Positions 1 through 11,793 are shown, counted from the stretch's first letter. The stretch: DNA of 64,000 nucleotides from an uncultured Aquimarina sp. (GCA_947492105.1 CANLMN010000001.1:372001-436000), one strand, 5' to 3'. Numbers and translations: made by a program. Notes: generated by a model from the letters alone, not told the origin.

Positions 1-1436
<1,436 letters not shown>

Positions 1437-2549
1437 TTATGCGAGTTTCTGCTTTTTTATATTACCGATAAATTCATCAAACAAATAAGATGCATCGTGT
1501 GGCCCTGGACTCGCCTCCGGATGATACTGAACTGAAAAACAGTTTTTATCCTTCATTTTAATACCAGCTACAGTTTGATCATTCAGATGCACATGTGTAA
1601 TTTCTAAATCAGCATGTTTTTCCGTCTCTTCTCTATTAATAGCAAACCCATGATTTTGAGAAGTTATTTCACCTTTTCCTGTAAGCAAATTCTTGACAGG
1701 ATGATTAATCCCACGATGTCCATTATGCATTTTATAAGTACTAATCCCATTCGCCAATGCAATAACCTGATGCCCTAAGCATATTCCAAAAAGTGGTAAA
1801 TCATTTGCGATAATCTCTTTGGCAGTTTCTATTGCTTGCACAAGCGGCTTAGGATCTCCTGGACCGTTTGATAAGAAATATCCATCTGGTTCCCACGCTT
1901 TCATTTCTTCGAATGTGGTATCAAAAGGAAAAACTTTTATATAAACATCCCTTTTGGCTAAGTTTCTCAAAATATTTGTCTTGACCCCCAAGTCCAATGC
2001 TGCAATTTTATATGTCGCATTTGGCTCTCCATAAAAGTATGTTTCCTTTGTTGATACTTTGGAAGCTAACTCCAACCCATCCATACCTGGAACCTTTGCC
2101 AACTGCTCTTTCAACGCATCTATATCATCGATCTCTGTAGAGATTACAGCATTCATTGTTCCGTTTTCTCTAATATAGCTTACCAATGCCCTAGTATCGA
2201 CATCTGATATTGCCAACAAATTATGACGCTCCAAATACTCTTGTAATGATCCATTAGAATCCACTCTAGAAAATTCGTAGCTGAAATTCTTAACAATAAG
2301 TCCAGCTATCTGAATATTTTTAGACTCCACTTCATCCTCATTCACTCCATAGTTCCCTATATGCGCATTGGTTGTAACCATTAGCTGCCCATAATAAGAG
2401 GGATCCGTAAATATTTCTTGATAACCGGTCATCCCAGTATTAAAACAAACTTCACCAAAGGCACTACCTTCTTTCCCTACTGCCTTTCCATGAAAAATGG
2501 TACCATCAGCTAGTAGTATAATTGCTTTTTTTCGAGATTGATATTTCAT
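1437..2549 (-). CDS. carA: Carbamoyl-phosphate synthase small (glutaminase) subunit
   Basis: Supplies ammonia from glutamine to CarB for carbamoyl phosphate, the precursor of arginine and pyrimidines. The 370-residue protein has the CarA N-terminal domain (FGEVCFNTGMTGYQEIFTDPSY near residue 31) and a C-terminal class I glutamine amidotransferase domain with the nucleophile in GICLGHQ, SQNHGFA, and the catalytic His-Glu in YHPEASPGP. Length is normal. carB is not adjacent on this side, so the subunits are not encoded side by side downstream. The gene lies 183 bases after rplQ, beyond a strong terminator, so it should be transcribed from its own promoter between about 2550 and 2670. Confidence 0.97.
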   Translation of the reverse strand: MKYQSRKKAIILLADGTIFHGKAVGKEGSAFGEVCFNTGMTGYQEIFTDPSYYGQLMVTTNAHIGNYGVNEDEVESKNIQIAGLIVKNFSYEFSRVDSNGSLQEYLERHNLLAISDVDTRALVSYIRENGTMNAVISTEIDDIDALKEQLAKVPGMDGLELASKVSTKETYFYGEPNATYKIAALDLGVKTNILRNLAKRDVYIKVFPFDTTFEEMKAWEPDGYFLSNGPGDPKPLVQAIETAKEIIANDLPLFGICLGHQVIALANGISTYKMHNGHRGINHPVKNLLTGKGEITSQNHGFAINREETEKHADLEITHVHLNDQTVAGIKMKDKNCFSVQYHPEASPGPHDASYLFDEFIGNIKKQKLA

Positions 2550-2670
2550 CTATTACTATTTATCGTTTTTTTTATAAAATTCTGATTGATGGAATTCAGC
2601 ATTCCTATTATCCACTATAACATATGTTCTCATTCGACATACAAATTTCAAATCTCTGCAGAGAAAACAT

Positions 2671-2706
2671 AAAAAAAGGATAAACGCTAATCGCTTATCC
2701 TTTTTT
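2671..2706 (-). terminator. Intrinsic terminator after rplQ
   Basis: Inverted repeat AAAAAAGGATAA ... TTATCCTTTTTT with a loop of about ten bases. On the minus strand it ends in a run of T, placed 27 bases after the rplQ stop. It closes the alpha (rpsD-rpoA-rplQ) unit. The A-run on the other arm means it could work in both directions. Confidence 0.85.
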
Positions 2707-2732
2707 ACTATATGTTACTGAGCGTCTCTCAT

Positions 2733-3209
2733 CTACTCTTCTTCCTCTTTCTTATCAGAAGATTCTACAACAGGAGCGACAGGTTCAGCCTTCTTACTTC
2801 TACCACGTCTCGTAGTTTTCTTAGCAGCAGGTTTATTAGCATTATACAATTCGTTGTAATCTACTAACTCAATCATTGCCATATCAGCATTATCTCCAAG
2901 TCTATTACCTAGTTTGATAATACGAGTATAACCACCTGGTCTATCTCCTATTTTTGGAGCCACTTCTCTAAACAAATCAGTTACTGCATACTTACTTCTT
3001 AGTTTACTAAAAACCAAACGTCTGTTATGCGTCGTGTCTTGCTTAGATTTTGTGATAAGAGGTTCTACAAACTGCTTTAAAGCTTTTGCTTTTGCTACAG
3101 TTGTATTTATTCTCTTGTGTTCAATTAAGGAACATGCCATATTAGCCAACATTGCCTTACGGTGTGCTGTTTTTCTCCCTAAGTGATTTACTTTTTTTCC
3201 GTGTCTCAT
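2733..3209 (-). CDS. rplQ: 50S ribosomal protein L17
   Basis: Large-subunit protein at the base of the peptide exit side. It begins [20 protein letters not shown], the L17 signature, and the core runs to about residue 118. The last 40 residues form a Lys/Ala-rich tail ending in four glutamates, an extension common in Bacteroidota L17, which makes the protein (158 aa) longer than the roughly 120 of other phyla. It is the last gene of the ribosomal block, 61 bases after rpoA and followed by a terminator. Confidence 0.97.
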   Translation of the reverse strand: MRHGKKVNHLGRKTAHRKAMLANMACSLIEHKRINTTVAKAKALKQFVEPLITKSKQDTTHNRRLVFSKLRSKYAVTDLFREVAPKIGDRPGGYTRIIKLGNRLGDNADMAMIELVDYNELYNANKPAAKKTTRRGRSKKAEPVAPVVESSDKKEEEE

Positions 3210-3270
3210 GACATTTTTTTTTAATCATCATCTTGCTACAACCCATTATTGAGGAGCAAATTATGATGGA

Positions 3271-4263
3271 TTAGTCTTTATCTAATTTATATTTAGAAAG
3301 ATCCATACCGAAGCTCAGCCCTTTCACATTTACTAATTCTTCTAACTCCGTTAAAGACTTTTTTCCAAAGTTACGGAACTTCATCAGGTCATTCTTATTG
3401 TAAGAAACAAGATCACCTAATGTATCCACTTCTGCAGCTTTTAAACAATTCAACGCACGAACGGAAAGATCCATGTCGATTAATTTTGTTTTTAACAACT
3501 GACGCATATGTAATGATTCCTCATCATATGTTTCAGTTTGTGCGATCTCATCGGCCTCTAAAGTGATACGCTCATCTGAGAATAACATAAAGTGGTGAAT
3601 CAATGTTTTTGCAGCTTCAGTCAATGCATCTTTTGGATGAATTGAACCATCTGTTAAAATTTCGAAAATTAACTTTTCATAATCCGTTTTCTGCTCCACA
3701 CGATAGTTCTCAATGCTATACTTAACATTTTTGATCGGTGTGTAGATAGAATCGGTAAAAATAGTTCCAAGAGGAGCATTAGGTTTTTTATTCTCTTCAG
3801 CAGGAACATACCCTCTACCCTTCTCTATGGCAACTTCCATATTTAAAGCCACCTTTTTATCCATATTACAGATAACTAAATCTGGATTTAATATTTGGAA
3901 ACCTGAAATAAACTTCTGAAAATCTCCCGCAGTCAATTGTTCCTGTCCTGAGACAGAAATTGTCACCGCTTCGTTATCTATATCTTCAATCTGACGTTTG
4001 AAACGTACTTGTTTCAAGTTCAAAATAATTTCTGTAACATCTTCTACAACTCCCGCTATGGTAGAAAATTCGTGATCTACACCTTCTACACGTACAGAAG
4101 TGATCGCAAAACCTTCCAAAGAAGATAAAAGGACTCTTCGTAGCGCGTTACCAACTGTCAACCCATATCCGGGCTCCAATGGTCGAAACTCAAATTTACC
4201 TTCGAATTCCGAAGAATCGATCATGATAACTTTATCGGGCTTCTGAAAATTTAATATTGCCAT
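3271..4263 (-). CDS. rpoA: DNA-directed RNA polymerase alpha subunit
   Basis: Scaffold for RNA polymerase assembly and target of activators. Residues 1 to about 235 form the dimerising N-terminal domain ([26 protein letters not shown]). After a short linker, residues of about 250-320 form the C-terminal domain with the helix-hairpin [13 protein letters not shown] that contacts DNA. 330 aa is the normal length. It lies 28 bases after rpsD, in the usual rpsD-rpoA-rplQ order. Confidence 0.98.
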   Translation of the reverse strand: MAILNFQKPDKVIMIDSSEFEGKFEFRPLEPGYGLTVGNALRRVLLSSLEGFAITSVRVEGVDHEFSTIAGVVEDVTEIILNLKQVRFKRQIEDIDNEAVTISVSGQEQLTAGDFQKFISGFQILNPDLVICNMDKKVALNMEVAIEKGRGYVPAEENKKPNAPLGTIFTDSIYTPIKNVKYSIENYRVEQKTDYEKLIFEILTDGSIHPKDALTEAAKTLIHHFMLFSDERITLEADEIAQTETYDEESLHMRQLLKTKLIDMDLSVRALNCLKAAEVDTLGDLVSYNKNDLMKFRNFGKKSLTELEELVNVKGLSFGMDLSKYKLDKD

Positions 4264-4291
4264 ATGATGTGACTGCTAAGAGTTAATGTTA

Positions 4292-4897
4292 TTATTTAGA
4301 ATATAATTCGACAATGAACTGCTCATTGATGTTTTCCGGAATCTGAATTCTAGAAGGAACAGCAACAAAAGTACCTTGTTTTGTTTCATTATTGAATGTC
4401 AACCATTCATATACTGTACTATTATTTGCCAAAGATCTTTCTACTATTTCTAGTGACTTAGATTTTTCACGAACACTAACTACGTCTCCAGTCTTTAACT
4501 GATACGAAGGAATGTTCACAATCTCACCATTTACAGTAATATGGCGGTGTGACACTAATTGTCTTGCCCCACTTCTTGTTGGTGACAATCCCATTCTATA
4601 CGCTACATTATCCAACCGTGATTCACATAGTTGTAATAATACTTCACCAGTAATACCTTGTGATCTGGTTGCTTTTTCAAACATGTTTCTGAACTGACGT
4701 TCCAACACTCCATAGGTATATTTAGCTTTTTGCTTTTCCATTAACTGGACAGCATACTCACTCTTTTTTCCTCTACGTCTGTTATTTCCGTGTTGTCCTG
4801 GTGGGTAATTTCTTTTTTCGAAAGCTTTATCATCTCCGAAGATTGCTTCGCCAAACTTACGGGCGATTCGAGTTTTTGGACCAATATATCTTGCCAT
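4292..4897 (-). CDS. rpsD: 30S ribosomal protein S4
   Basis: 16S-binding assembly initiator. 201 aa, starting [17 protein letters not shown], with the S4 RNA-binding domain at about residues 92-155 ([20 protein letters not shown], then [15 protein letters not shown]). It is separated from rpsK by 207 bases carrying a terminator, a palindrome and a -7 box, so it seems to head its own unit with rpoA and rplQ. S4 is an autoregulator in E. coli and Bacillus; whether the leader here is an S4 target is inference. Confidence 0.97.
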   Translation of the reverse strand: MARYIGPKTRIARKFGEAIFGDDKAFEKRNYPPGQHGNNRRRGKKSEYAVQLMEKQKAKYTYGVLERQFRNMFEKATRSQGITGEVLLQLCESRLDNVAYRMGLSPTRSGARQLVSHRHITVNGEIVNIPSYQLKTGDVVSVREKSKSLEIVERSLANNSTVYEWLTFNNETKQGTFVAVPSRIQIPENINEQFIVELYSK

Positions 4898-4990
4898 TAC
4901 TAGAATTAAATTAGTTAAAGAGGTACCTGTGAATTAAGGTCTGTCCTTCGACAAGCAGCATCCTCCATTTAAATTAAATAAATTTTTTTG

Positions 4991-5015
4991 CAAAAATACA
5001 GTTTAATACTGTATT
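4991..5015 (-). promoter_or_regulatory. Putative rpsD promoter with overlapping palindrome
   Basis: On the minus strand a -7 box TATTTTTG (positions 4998 to 4991) matches the Bacteroidota consensus TAnnTTTG. It overlaps the perfect inverted repeat AATACAGT-ttaat-ACTGTATT at 4995-5015. No clear -33 TTTG was found at the usual 19-base spacing. The palindrome could be an operator for a regulator of the rpsD-rpoA-rplQ unit. The start of transcription would leave a leader of about 85-90 bases before rpsD. Confidence 0.5.
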
Positions 5016-5035
5016 ATCGTAATTTTATTATACAA

Positions 5036-5075
5036 AAAGACATCATATAATAATTATATGATATCTTTTTGTTAA
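5036..5075 (-). terminator. Hairpin terminator between rpsK and rpsD
   Basis: A long AT-rich inverted repeat (AAAAAGA ... TCTTTTT arms enclosing ATCATATAAT and its complement) lies about 35 bases after the rpsK stop. Read on the minus strand it ends in TCTTTTTG. It splits the spc/alpha run between rpsK and rpsD, where many bacteria have no terminator. Confidence 0.7.
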
Positions 5076-5104
5076 AAAAGTTCCTAAAATTACTTAGGAC
5101 AGTA

Positions 5105-5488
5105 CTATACTCTACGTCTTTTTGCAGGACGACAACCATTATGAGGCATTGGTGTCACATCGATAATTTCTGACACCTCTATACCACTATTATGGATAGT
5201 TCTAATTGCAGATTCACGTCCGTTACCTGGTCCTTTAACATAGACTTTTACTTTTTTCAAACCAGCTTCCAATGCCACCTTAGCAGCATCTTCTGCAGCT
5301 AATTGTGCTGCATAAGGCGTGTTCTTTTTAGAACCTCTAAATCCCATTTTTCCAGCTGAAGACCATGATATTACATCGCCCTTTTTATTTGTCAAAGAAA
5401 TGATGATATTATTAAAGGAAGCAGTTACATGTGCTTCTCCAATAGATTCAACAATAACTTTACGTTTTTTTGAAGTTGACTTTGCCAT
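5105..5488 (-). CDS. rpsK: 30S ribosomal protein S11
   Basis: Platform protein of the small subunit next to the Shine-Dalgarno helix. 127 aa, normal length. Recognised by [17 protein letters not shown] and the C-terminus [16 protein letters not shown]. It lies 8 bases after rpsM, in one unit with it, and is followed by the hairpin at 5036-5075. Confidence 0.97.
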   Translation of the reverse strand: MAKSTSKKRKVIVESIGEAHVTASFNNIIISLTNKKGDVISWSSAGKMGFRGSKKNTPYAAQLAAEDAAKVALEAGLKKVKVYVKGPGNGRESAIRTIHNSGIEVSEIIDVTPMPHNGCRPAKRRRV

Positions 5489-5496
5489 ACTACTTA

Positions 5497-5871
5497 TTAT
5501 TTAGTTGCTTTCTTCTTGTTCGCAACAGTTTTTCTTCTTCCTTTACGTGTTCTAGAGTTATTCTTAGTACGCTGTCCTCTTAATGGAAGTCCAGCTCTAT
5601 GACGAATTCCTCTATAACAACCAATATCCATTAGTCGTTTAATGTTCAACTGAACTTCAGAACGTAACTCTCCTTCAATAGTAAAGGCACTTACAGCTTC
5701 ACGAATTCGACCAATTTGATCATCATCCCAATCTGAAACTTTTATACTTTCATCCACCTTTGCAGCGTCCAAAATTTCTTTCGCTCTGCTTCTGCCGATA
5801 CCGAAGATATAGGTCAATGCTATAACTCCTCGCTTTTGTTTGGGTACATCTACCCCTGCAATTCTTGCCAT
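5497..5871 (-). CDS. rpsM: 30S ribosomal protein S13
   Basis: Head protein of the small subunit that bridges to the large subunit and tRNA. 124 aa. It starts [20 protein letters not shown] and contains the helix-turn-helix [13 protein letters not shown] and the basic C-terminal tail [20 protein letters not shown]. It begins 2 bases after the rpmJ stop. Confidence 0.97.
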   Translation of the reverse strand: MARIAGVDVPKQKRGVIALTYIFGIGRSRAKEILDAAKVDESIKVSDWDDDQIGRIREAVSAFTIEGELRSEVQLNIKRLMDIGCYRGIRHRAGLPLRGQRTKNNSRTRKGRRKTVANKKKATK

Positions 5872-5873
5872 AA

Positions 5874-5990
5874 TTACCCTTGTCTTTGTTTAAATCTAGG
5901 ATTCTTTTTATTAATTACGTAAAGTCTACCTTTTCTGCGTACAATTTTACAGTCGGCACTTCTTTTCTTTAATGATGCTCTTACCTTCAT
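5874..5990 (-). CDS. rpmJ: 50S ribosomal protein L36
   Basis: A 38-residue protein ([20 protein letters not shown], then a tail ending FKQRQG) between infA and rpsM, its standard place. The L36 zinc ribbon normally uses three Cys and one His. Only Cys14 is left here, with Ser and Asn at the other Cys positions and Arg at the His, so this is a zinc-free form. The gene is short enough to be missed by length filters. Confidence 0.95.
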   Translation of the reverse strand: MKVRASLKKRSADCKIVRRKGRLYVINKKNPRFKQRQG

Positions 5991-6030
5991 CTTATCTTAA
6001 CTTAAAATTTTATTGTCTTAAGGACAACAC

Positions 6031-6246
6031 TTAATATCTATATGTAATTCTTGCCTTAGACAAATCATAAGGACTCATTTCTAACTTCACCTTATCTCCT
6101 GGTAATAATTTGATGTAATGCATCCTCATCTTACCTGAGATATGTGCAGTCACTACGTGACCATTTTCTAACTCTACACGAAACATTGCATTAGACAATG
6201 CCTCGATGATACTCCCGTCTTGCTCAATTGCTGGTTGCTTTGCCAT
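6031..6246 (-). CDS. infA: Translation initiation factor IF-1
   Basis: 71-residue OB-fold protein that occupies the A site during initiation. It has the family pattern [46 protein letters not shown] in pieces from residue 16 on, and ends KARITYRY. It lies 4 bases after secY and 40 before rpmJ. Confidence 0.97.
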   Translation of the reverse strand: MAKQPAIEQDGSIIEALSNAMFRVELENGHVVTAHISGKMRMHYIKLLPGDKVKLEMSPYDLSKARITYRY

Positions 6247-6250
6247 ATAT

Positions 6251-7582
6251 TTACGCTACTGCTTTACGATTTTTTCCAGTTTTCATTAATCCATCATAAT
6301 GTCTATTCAATAAATACGAATTAATCTGCTGCATTGTATCTATTGCTACACCTACCATTATCAATAATGACGTGCCTCCAAAAAACAATGCCCATCCTTG
6401 TTGCACTCCCAGCAATTTCACTGCAATAGCAGGAAATATAGCTATCAATGCCAGAAACACAGAACCTGGTAAAGTTATTTGTGACATAATTTTATCCAAA
6501 TACTCAGAAGTCTCTGATCCCGGTCTAATTCCAGGAATAAAACCTCCATTACGTTTAAGATCGTCTGCCATTTTGTTAGTAGGAACAGTAATTGCTGTAT
6601 AAAAATAAGTAAACACAATAATCAATAATGCAAATACTAAATTATACCACAATCCAAAAATATCATTAAAAGCAGCGGTTATTCCTTGCGCAGTCTCCGA
6701 ACTTGACAGACCAGCTACGGCAGCAGGAACAAACATAATTGCTTGTGCAAATATTATTGGCATTACCCCAGAAGCATTCAACTTTAATGGAATATACTGT
6801 CTATTTCCCTTTTCGTAAGATCCAGAAGCAGATCTACGAGCGTACTCTACAGGTATTTGACGAACCGCCATAACCAAAAGTACTGATGCAAGTATCACCA
6901 CAAACCATATTGCTAATTCAATAATAACCATTATTAAATCACCACCTTGTCCAGAAACCCTTGAAGAAAAATTCTGCAAAAAAGCCTGAGGCAAGGTTGC
7001 TATAATACCTACCATAATTAGTAATGAGATACCGTTTCCAATTCCTTTGTCAGTTATTTTCTCACCCATCCACATTGCAAATACACAACCTGTCACTAAG
7101 ATAATCACTGATGACACCCAGAAAGTAGTACCATATCCTAATAAAAATGCACTCTCTGGAACTCCCAGAGCAGGTAAACTACCTAAATAAGAAGGTGCTT
7201 GAACCAAGCAAATTGCAATAGTAAGCCATCTTGTTATTTGATTAATCTTTTTACGACCACTTTCTCCTTCTTTTTGTAACTTTTGCAAATAAGGAATAGC
7301 TATACCCATTAACTGCACCACAATAGAGGCAGAGATATAAGGCATAATTCCCAATGCAAAAACCGAAGCTTTAGAAAAAGCGCCTCCAGTAAACGCACTA
7401 AGTAACCCTAACAAACCATCATTAGTTTTACCTTGCAAACCCGTTAATTGTGCCGCATCAATACCTGGAAGCACTACTTGAGCGCCGAATCTATATACAA
7501 CAAGCAAACCTAGAGTAACTAAGATTCGATTCTTAAGCTCTTCGATTTTCCAAATATTTTTTATGGTTTCAATAAGTTTCAT
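6251..7582 (-). CDS. secY: Preprotein translocase channel SecY
   Basis: Central pore of the Sec translocon in the inner membrane. 443 aa with about ten hydrophobic segments. The N-terminus ([20 protein letters not shown]), the [15 protein letters not shown] stretch of TM2 and the cytosolic loop [10 protein letters not shown] are diagnostic. It is separated from rplO by 95 bases containing a hairpin with a U-run, so it may be partly uncoupled from the spc operon, and it is close to infA (4 bases). Confidence 0.97.
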   Translation of the reverse strand: MKLIETIKNIWKIEELKNRILVTLGLLVVYRFGAQVVLPGIDAAQLTGLQGKTNDGLLGLLSAFTGGAFSKASVFALGIMPYISASIVVQLMGIAIPYLQKLQKEGESGRKKINQITRWLTIAICLVQAPSYLGSLPALGVPESAFLLGYGTTFWVSSVIILVTGCVFAMWMGEKITDKGIGNGISLLIMVGIIATLPQAFLQNFSSRVSGQGGDLIMVIIELAIWFVVILASVLLVMAVRQIPVEYARRSASGSYEKGNRQYIPLKLNASGVMPIIFAQAIMFVPAAVAGLSSSETAQGITAAFNDIFGLWYNLVFALLIIVFTYFYTAITVPTNKMADDLKRNGGFIPGIRPGSETSEYLDKIMSQITLPGSVFLALIAIFPAIAVKLLGVQQGWALFFGGTSLLIMVGVAIDTMQQINSYLLNRHYDGLMKTGKNRKAVA

Positions 7583-7611
7583 TTGCGATTATTTAGTGTG
7601 TTTTAAAAGTT

Positions 7612-7658
7612 CAAAAATATACTTTATGATAGTTTTAAAAAAAAATCATAAAGTATAT
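7612..7658 (-). terminator. Hairpin terminator or attenuator between rplO and secY
   Basis: A perfect 13-base stem (ATATACTTTATGA at 7617-7629 pairing with TCATAAAGTATAT at 7646-7658), followed on the minus strand by TTTTTG. It would reduce transcription from rplO into secY. The minus-strand TATTTTTG formed at its 3' side also fits a -7 box, so the same bases might start secY transcription. Confidence 0.65.
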
Positions 7659-7677
7659 TTTCAGACCTGTCATATAA

Positions 7678-8130
7678 TTATATGGTAACCGCTTCTCCAC
7701 CAGCAGCCTCAATAGCCTGCTTTGCAGTTGCAGTAAATTTGTGTGCGGTAACTTTAAGCTTAACTTTAAGCTCTCCCCTACCTAATATTTTAACTAATTC
7801 ATTTTTTCTTACCAAGCGTGCAGCTATCAGTACATCCATGTCTACAGTGTCAGAAATTCTACCTGCTTCAACATAAGCCTGTAATGTATCAAGATTCACA
7901 CCTTGATATTCCTTTCTATTCACATTGGTAAAACCAAACTTAGGAACACGTCTTTGAAGTGGCATTTGTCCCCCTTCAAATCCTATTTTTCTAGAATATC
8001 CAGAACGAGATTTCGCCCCTTTGTGTCCACGTTTTGCAGTTCCACCTTTTCCAGATCCTTGACCACGTCCAACGCGCTTACTGTTATTTTTAACCGATCC
8101 TTTTGCCGGTTTTAGCGTACTTAAATCCAT
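7678..8130 (-). CDS. rplO: 50S ribosomal protein L15
   Basis: 150 aa. The glycine/lysine-rich N-terminal extension GRGQGSGKGGTAKRGHKG threads into 23S rRNA, and the C-terminal globular domain ends AKQAIEAAGGEAVTI. Standard place between rpmD (9 bases) and secY. Length is normal. Confidence 0.97.
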   Translation of the reverse strand: MDLSTLKPAKGSVKNNSKRVGRGQGSGKGGTAKRGHKGAKSRSGYSRKIGFEGGQMPLQRRVPKFGFTNVNRKEYQGVNLDTLQAYVEAGRISDTVDMDVLIAARLVRKNELVKILGRGELKVKLKVTAHKFTATAKQAIEAAGGEAVTI

Positions 8131-8139
8131 TGTCGTTGA

Positions 8140-8322
8140 TTATTTCGTCTCTTCAACAGAAACTAGATGTTGAACTTTATTTATCATACCAAGGATATTT
8201 GGAGTAGCATCATGCTCAGCAACCTGACCAATTCTTTTAAGCCCCAAAGCCTCTAGCGTTCTTTTTTGGTTCTGCGTACGATTAATCGCACTTTTAACCT
8301 TTTTTACTTTAATTTTTGCCAT
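8140..8322 (-). CDS. rpmD: 50S ribosomal protein L30
   Basis: 60-residue protein starting MAKIKVKKVKSAINRTQNQK, with the L30 pattern ALGLKRIGQVAEHDATPNILGMI. It lies between rpsE (11 bases) and rplO (9 bases), the usual order. Bacteria vary in keeping L30; here it is intact. Confidence 0.96.
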   Translation of the reverse strand: MAKIKVKKVKSAINRTQNQKRTLEALGLKRIGQVAEHDATPNILGMINKVQHLVSVEETK

Positions 8323-8333
8323 GATTCTTTAGT

Positions 8334-8858
8334 TTATCCGTTGAATACTTTTTCCAATGACACGCCACGTTGTTTAGCAACTTGCTCGGCATTTCTCAAA
8401 CGCAACAATGCGTCAAATGTTGCCTTTACAACATTATGCGGATTAGATGATCCTTGATTCTTAGAAAGTACGTCATGCACTCCAACCGCTTCTAATACAG
8501 CTCTAATTGCACCACCGGCAATAACTCCCGTACCCGTTGCCGCCGGCAACAATAATACTCGTGCTCCACCATATTTTCCTTTTTGCTCATGAGGCAAAGT
8601 ACCTTTAACTAAAGGAATACGTACTAAATTCTTCTTAGCATCTTCTACCGCTTTTGCAATAGCTTCAGCAACTTCTTTTGATTTACCAAGACCATGTCCT
8701 ACTACACCATTCTCATCACCTACTACAACAATAGCAGAAAAGCCAAAAGCTCTACCTCCTTTTGTCACCTTGGTAACACGTTGAACGCCTACTAAACGAT
8801 CTTTTAATTCAAGACCACTTGGCTTTACTAATTCTGCGTTTTTATATTTCTGATACAT
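8334..8858 (-). CDS. rpsE: 30S ribosomal protein S5
   Basis: Small-subunit protein at the mRNA entry tunnel involved in decoding accuracy. 174 aa, with the S5 N-terminal RNA-binding domain ([22 protein letters not shown]) and the C-terminal domain ([20 protein letters not shown]). It lies 7 bases after rplR. Normal length. Confidence 0.97.
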   Translation of the reverse strand: MYQKYKNAELVKPSGLELKDRLVGVQRVTKVTKGGRAFGFSAIVVVGDENGVVGHGLGKSKEVAEAIAKAVEDAKKNLVRIPLVKGTLPHEQKGKYGGARVLLLPAATGTGVIAGGAIRAVLEAVGVHDVLSKNQGSSNPHNVVKATFDALLRLRNAEQVAKQRGVSLEKVFNG

Positions 8859-8865
8859 AATCTAA

Positions 8866-9222
8866 TTAGAATTTAAGTCCTGATTCTCTAGCTCCTTCTG
8901 CCAATGATTTGATTCTACCGTGATATAAGTAACCACCTCTATCAAATGCAACAGTTGAAATACCAGCTTTAGTCGCTTTTTCACCAAGAGCCTTACCTAC
9001 CAAGTTCGCCTTTTCTACTTTATTAACTTTAGCAGAAGCAATATCCTTATCTCTAGAGGAAGCAGCTGCTATCGTTACACCACTCACATCGTTTATCAAC
9101 TGAGCGTAAATTTCGTTATTACTACGAAAAACAGATATTCTTGGACGTTCCGCCGTACCTAGAACTGCAGGACGTATCCGTTTTCTTATTTTTAATCTTC
9201 TTAATTCTTTTGAAAATGCCAT
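8866..9222 (-). CDS. rplR: 50S ribosomal protein L18
   Basis: 5S rRNA-binding protein of 118 aa. The basic N-terminus ([21 protein letters not shown]) leads into [16 protein letters not shown], and the C-terminus [20 protein letters not shown] is diagnostic. It lies 11 bases after rplF. Confidence 0.97.
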   Translation of the reverse strand: MAFSKELRRLKIRKRIRPAVLGTAERPRISVFRSNNEIYAQLINDVSGVTIAAASSRDKDIASAKVNKVEKANLVGKALGEKATKAGISTVAFDRGGYLYHGRIKSLAEGARESGLKF

Positions 9223-9233
9223 TATCCTAAGTA

Positions 9234-9776
9234 TTATGCAGATTTACCCGCTTTTCTTCTTAATTCCTCTCCTACAAATTTCACACCCTTACCTTTGTAT
9301 GGCTCAGGCTTGCGGAAAGATCTTATTTTTGCAGCAACTTGTCCTACTAACTGTTTGTCAAATGACGACAACTTTACAATAGGGTTTTTTCCTTTTTCAG
9401 AAACAGTTTCTACTTTAACTTCTGCAGGTAATTCAAACACTATGTTGTGAGAAAACCCCAACGCAAGATCTAATTTCTGACCTTGATTAGAAGCTCTATA
9501 TCCAACTCCTACTAATTCTAACTCCTTAGTCCAACCTTTAGCTACTCCTTCGATCATATTATTAATCAAAGCTCTGTACAAACCATGCTTTGCTTTGTGA
9601 TCTTTTGCTTCGGTATGTCTTTCTAAGATTACTTGATCGGCCTCGACTTTTACATCAACACCATCTACATCTTGACTAAGCTCTCCAAGCTTTCCTTTAA
9701 CAGTAACGACGTTCCCTTTCACCTCTACAGTGACACCAGACGGTATAGTTACTGGATTTTTTCCTATTCTTGACAT
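9234..9776 (-). CDS. rplF: 50S ribosomal protein L6
   Basis: 180 aa, two repeated L6 folds near the sarcin-ricin loop. It starts [19 protein letters not shown] and ends with the signature [20 protein letters not shown]. It lies 21 bases after rpsH, in spc-operon order. Confidence 0.97.
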   Translation of the reverse strand: MSRIGKNPVTIPSGVTVEVKGNVVTVKGKLGELSQDVDGVDVKVEADQVILERHTEAKDHKAKHGLYRALINNMIEGVAKGWTKELELVGVGYRASNQGQKLDLALGFSHNIVFELPAEVKVETVSEKGKNPIVKLSSFDKQLVGQVAAKIRSFRKPEPYKGKGVKFVGEELRRKAGKSA

Positions 9777-9797
9777 TTCTTTTGTCTTTATTTACTG

Positions 9798-10196
9798 TTA
9801 ATAAACGTAGCAAAGTACCTCTCCACCTACATTATCACGTTTTGCCTGTTTACCAGTCATAACACCATGTGAGGTAGAAACTATTGCAATACCTAAACCA
9901 TTCAAAATTCTTGGAATCTCCCCTGCACCTACGTATTTTCGTAGACCTGGCTTACTAATTCTCTGTAAATCTTGAATTACCGGTTCTTTGGTCATTTTAT
10001 CATACTTCAAAGCTATTTTGATCGAACCTTGAGTAGTCGTATCTTCAAACTTATAACTCAAAATATATCCTTGATCGAATAATATTTTGGTAATTTCTTT
10101 TTTAACCTTTGATGCAGGAATTTCAACAACACGGTGCTGTGCACTATTCGCGTTACGAATTCTGGTTAAATAATCTGCAATTGGATCTGTATTCAT
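9798..10196 (-). CDS. rpsH: 30S ribosomal protein S8
   Basis: 132 aa, 16S central-domain binder. It starts [19 protein letters not shown] and ends [20 protein letters not shown] plus EVLCYVY, both family signatures. S8 represses the spc operon in E. coli by binding near rplE; I did not identify such a site. It lies 71 bases after rpsN. Confidence 0.97.
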   Translation of the reverse strand: MNTDPIADYLTRIRNANSAQHRVVEIPASKVKKEITKILFDQGYILSYKFEDTTTQGSIKIALKYDKMTKEPVIQDLQRISKPGLRKYVGAGEIPRILNGLGIAIVSTSHGVMTGKQAKRDNVGGEVLCYVY

Positions 10197-10267
10197 TTTA
10201 TTGAATTTTTGAAATTGGTTTTCGGCTTACTCTAAACCGAACCTTAAATCAATTAATATACTATTTA

Positions 10268-10537
10268 TTACCAACTAGCCTTAGTAACTCCAGGTATTAA
10301 CCCTTTGTTAGCCATTTCTCTGAATGTAACACGAGAGATACCAAATTGACGCATATACCCTTTAGGTCTACCCGTTAACTTACATCTGTTGTGTTTACGA
10401 ACTGGAGAAGCGTTTTTTGGTAATTTTTGCAATGCTTCGTAGTCTCCAGCTTCTTTTAAAGCTTTTCTCTTTTCAGCATACTTAGCAACTATTTTTGCGC
10501 GCTTTACTTCGCGGGCTTTCATTGATTCTTTAGCCAT
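10268..10537 (-). CDS. rpsN: 30S ribosomal protein S14, zinc-free type
   Basis: 89 aa, the long form of S14 with a single Cys in [20 protein letters not shown] rather than the paired CxxC motifs of the short zinc form. It ends [11 protein letters not shown]. It lies 2 bases after rplE and is normal for Bacteroidota. Confidence 0.97.
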   Translation of the reverse strand: MAKESMKAREVKRAKIVAKYAEKRKALKEAGDYEALQKLPKNASPVRKHNRCKLTGRPKGYMRQFGISRVTFREMANKGLIPGVTKASW

Positions 10538-10539
10538 AA

Positions 10540-11091
10540 TTAGTTCTTTTTAAACGGTAATCCTAGTTCTGTTAACAATGATTTTGCTTCTTGATCAGTA
10601 GACGCAGACGTTTCAAAGGTGATATTAAGACCTGTAATCTTATTTACTTTGTCAATATCAATCTCTGGAAAAATAATTTGCTCCGTAATTCCCAAAGAAT
10701 AATTTCCTCTCCCATCAAAACCAGTTGCCTTGATACCATTAAAATCACGTACACGAGGTATCGCTGAAGTAATCAAACGATCTAAAAACTCATACATACG
10801 TTCACCTCTTAAGGTAACTTTAGCACCGATTGGCATTCCTTTACGCAACTTAAACGCAGCAACATCCTTTTTGGACATTGTAGAAACTGCCTTTTGTCCC
10901 GTAATCATTGTCAACTCATCTACAGCGTGGTCAATCAACTTTTTATCTGCTACAGCTGCACCAACTCCTCTACTTAAAACTATTTTTTTAAGTTTTGGAA
11001 CTTGCATTACATTATCATAGCTGAATTGCTCTTTAAGCGCAGGAACGATCTGTTCCATATACTCTTTTTTAAGTCTTGGTATATATTCCAT
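10540..11091 (-). CDS. rplE: 50S ribosomal protein L5
   Basis: 5S rRNA-binding protein at the central protuberance, 183 aa from ATG at 11091. A GTG at 11094 directly upstream overlaps the rplX stop and is a possible alternative start; ATG gives the usual N-terminus [19 protein letters not shown]. Motifs include [12 protein letters not shown] and [18 protein letters not shown]. Confidence 0.96.
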   Translation of the reverse strand: MEYIPRLKKEYMEQIVPALKEQFSYDNVMQVPKLKKIVLSRGVGAAVADKKLIDHAVDELTMITGQKAVSTMSKKDVAAFKLRKGMPIGAKVTLRGERMYEFLDRLITSAIPRVRDFNGIKATGFDGRGNYSLGITEQIIFPEIDIDKVNKITGLNITFETSASTDQEAKSLLTELGLPFKKN

Positions 11092-11093
11092 CA

Positions 11094-11405
11094 CTATAGT
11101 ATTTCATTAGATTTTTTGGAAAATCTCACTTTTTTATCTCCTTCTATTCTATATCCAACTCTTGTAGTTGCACCAGATTTATCAATCAATGATAAATTAG
11201 AGATATGAATTGGAGCTTCCATTTTTACGATACCACCCTGTGGGCTAGCAGCGCTAGGCTTTTGATGTTTAGAAACCATATTGACTCCCTCTACAATTGC
11301 CTTATTTTTTTCAATTAATACTTTTTGTATTTTACCTTCCTGACCTTTATGATCACCAGCTATAACACGTACAGTATCTCCAGTTTTAACTTTTAGCTTT
11401 GCCAT
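11094..11405 (-). CDS. rplX: 50S ribosomal protein L24
   Basis: 103 aa, assembly initiator for the large subunit. A KOW motif ([19 protein letters not shown]) sits near the N-terminus and [19 protein letters not shown] in the middle. It lies 17 bases after rplN, and its stop lies within two bases of the rplE start. Confidence 0.97.
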   Translation of the reverse strand: MAKLKVKTGDTVRVIAGDHKGQEGKIQKVLIEKNKAIVEGVNMVSKHQKPSAASPQGGIVKMEAPIHISNLSLIDKSGATTRVGYRIEGDKKVRFSKKSNEIL

Positions 11406-11422
11406 CTTTTTATCATTATAAA

Positions 11423-11791
11423 TTAAAGCACCTCTGGTGCTAATGATACAATCTTCATAAACTGCTTGTCACGAAGCTCTCTTGCTACTGGGCCAAAAAC
11501 ACGCGTTCCTCTCATCTCTCCTGTAGGATTCAATAAAACACATGCATTATCATCAAAACGTATGTACGAACCATCTGGTCGACGCACTTCTTTTCTAGTA
11601 CGAACTACAACTGCAGTTGAAACAGCTCCTTTTTTAATGTTTCCATTTGGGGATGCTTCCTTAACGCTGACAACTATCTTGTCTCCTACAGAGGCGTATC
11701 TTCTTTTGGTCCCTCCAAGTACACGGATGGTCAAAACTTCTTTTGCTCCGGTATTGTCGGCTACTTTTAATCTAGACTCTTGCTGTACCAT
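11423..11791 (-). CDS. rplN: 50S ribosomal protein L14
   Basis: 122 aa, intersubunit-bridge protein. It starts [20 protein letters not shown] and contains [20 protein letters not shown] and ends [11 protein letters not shown]. It lies 2 bases after rpsQ. Length exactly as expected. Confidence 0.97.
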   Translation of the reverse strand: MVQQESRLKVADNTGAKEVLTIRVLGGTKRRYASVGDKIVVSVKEASPNGNIKKGAVSTAVVVRTRKEVRRPDGSYIRFDDNACVLLNPTGEMRGTRVFGPVARELRDKQFMKIVSLAPEVL

Positions 11792-11793
11792 AA

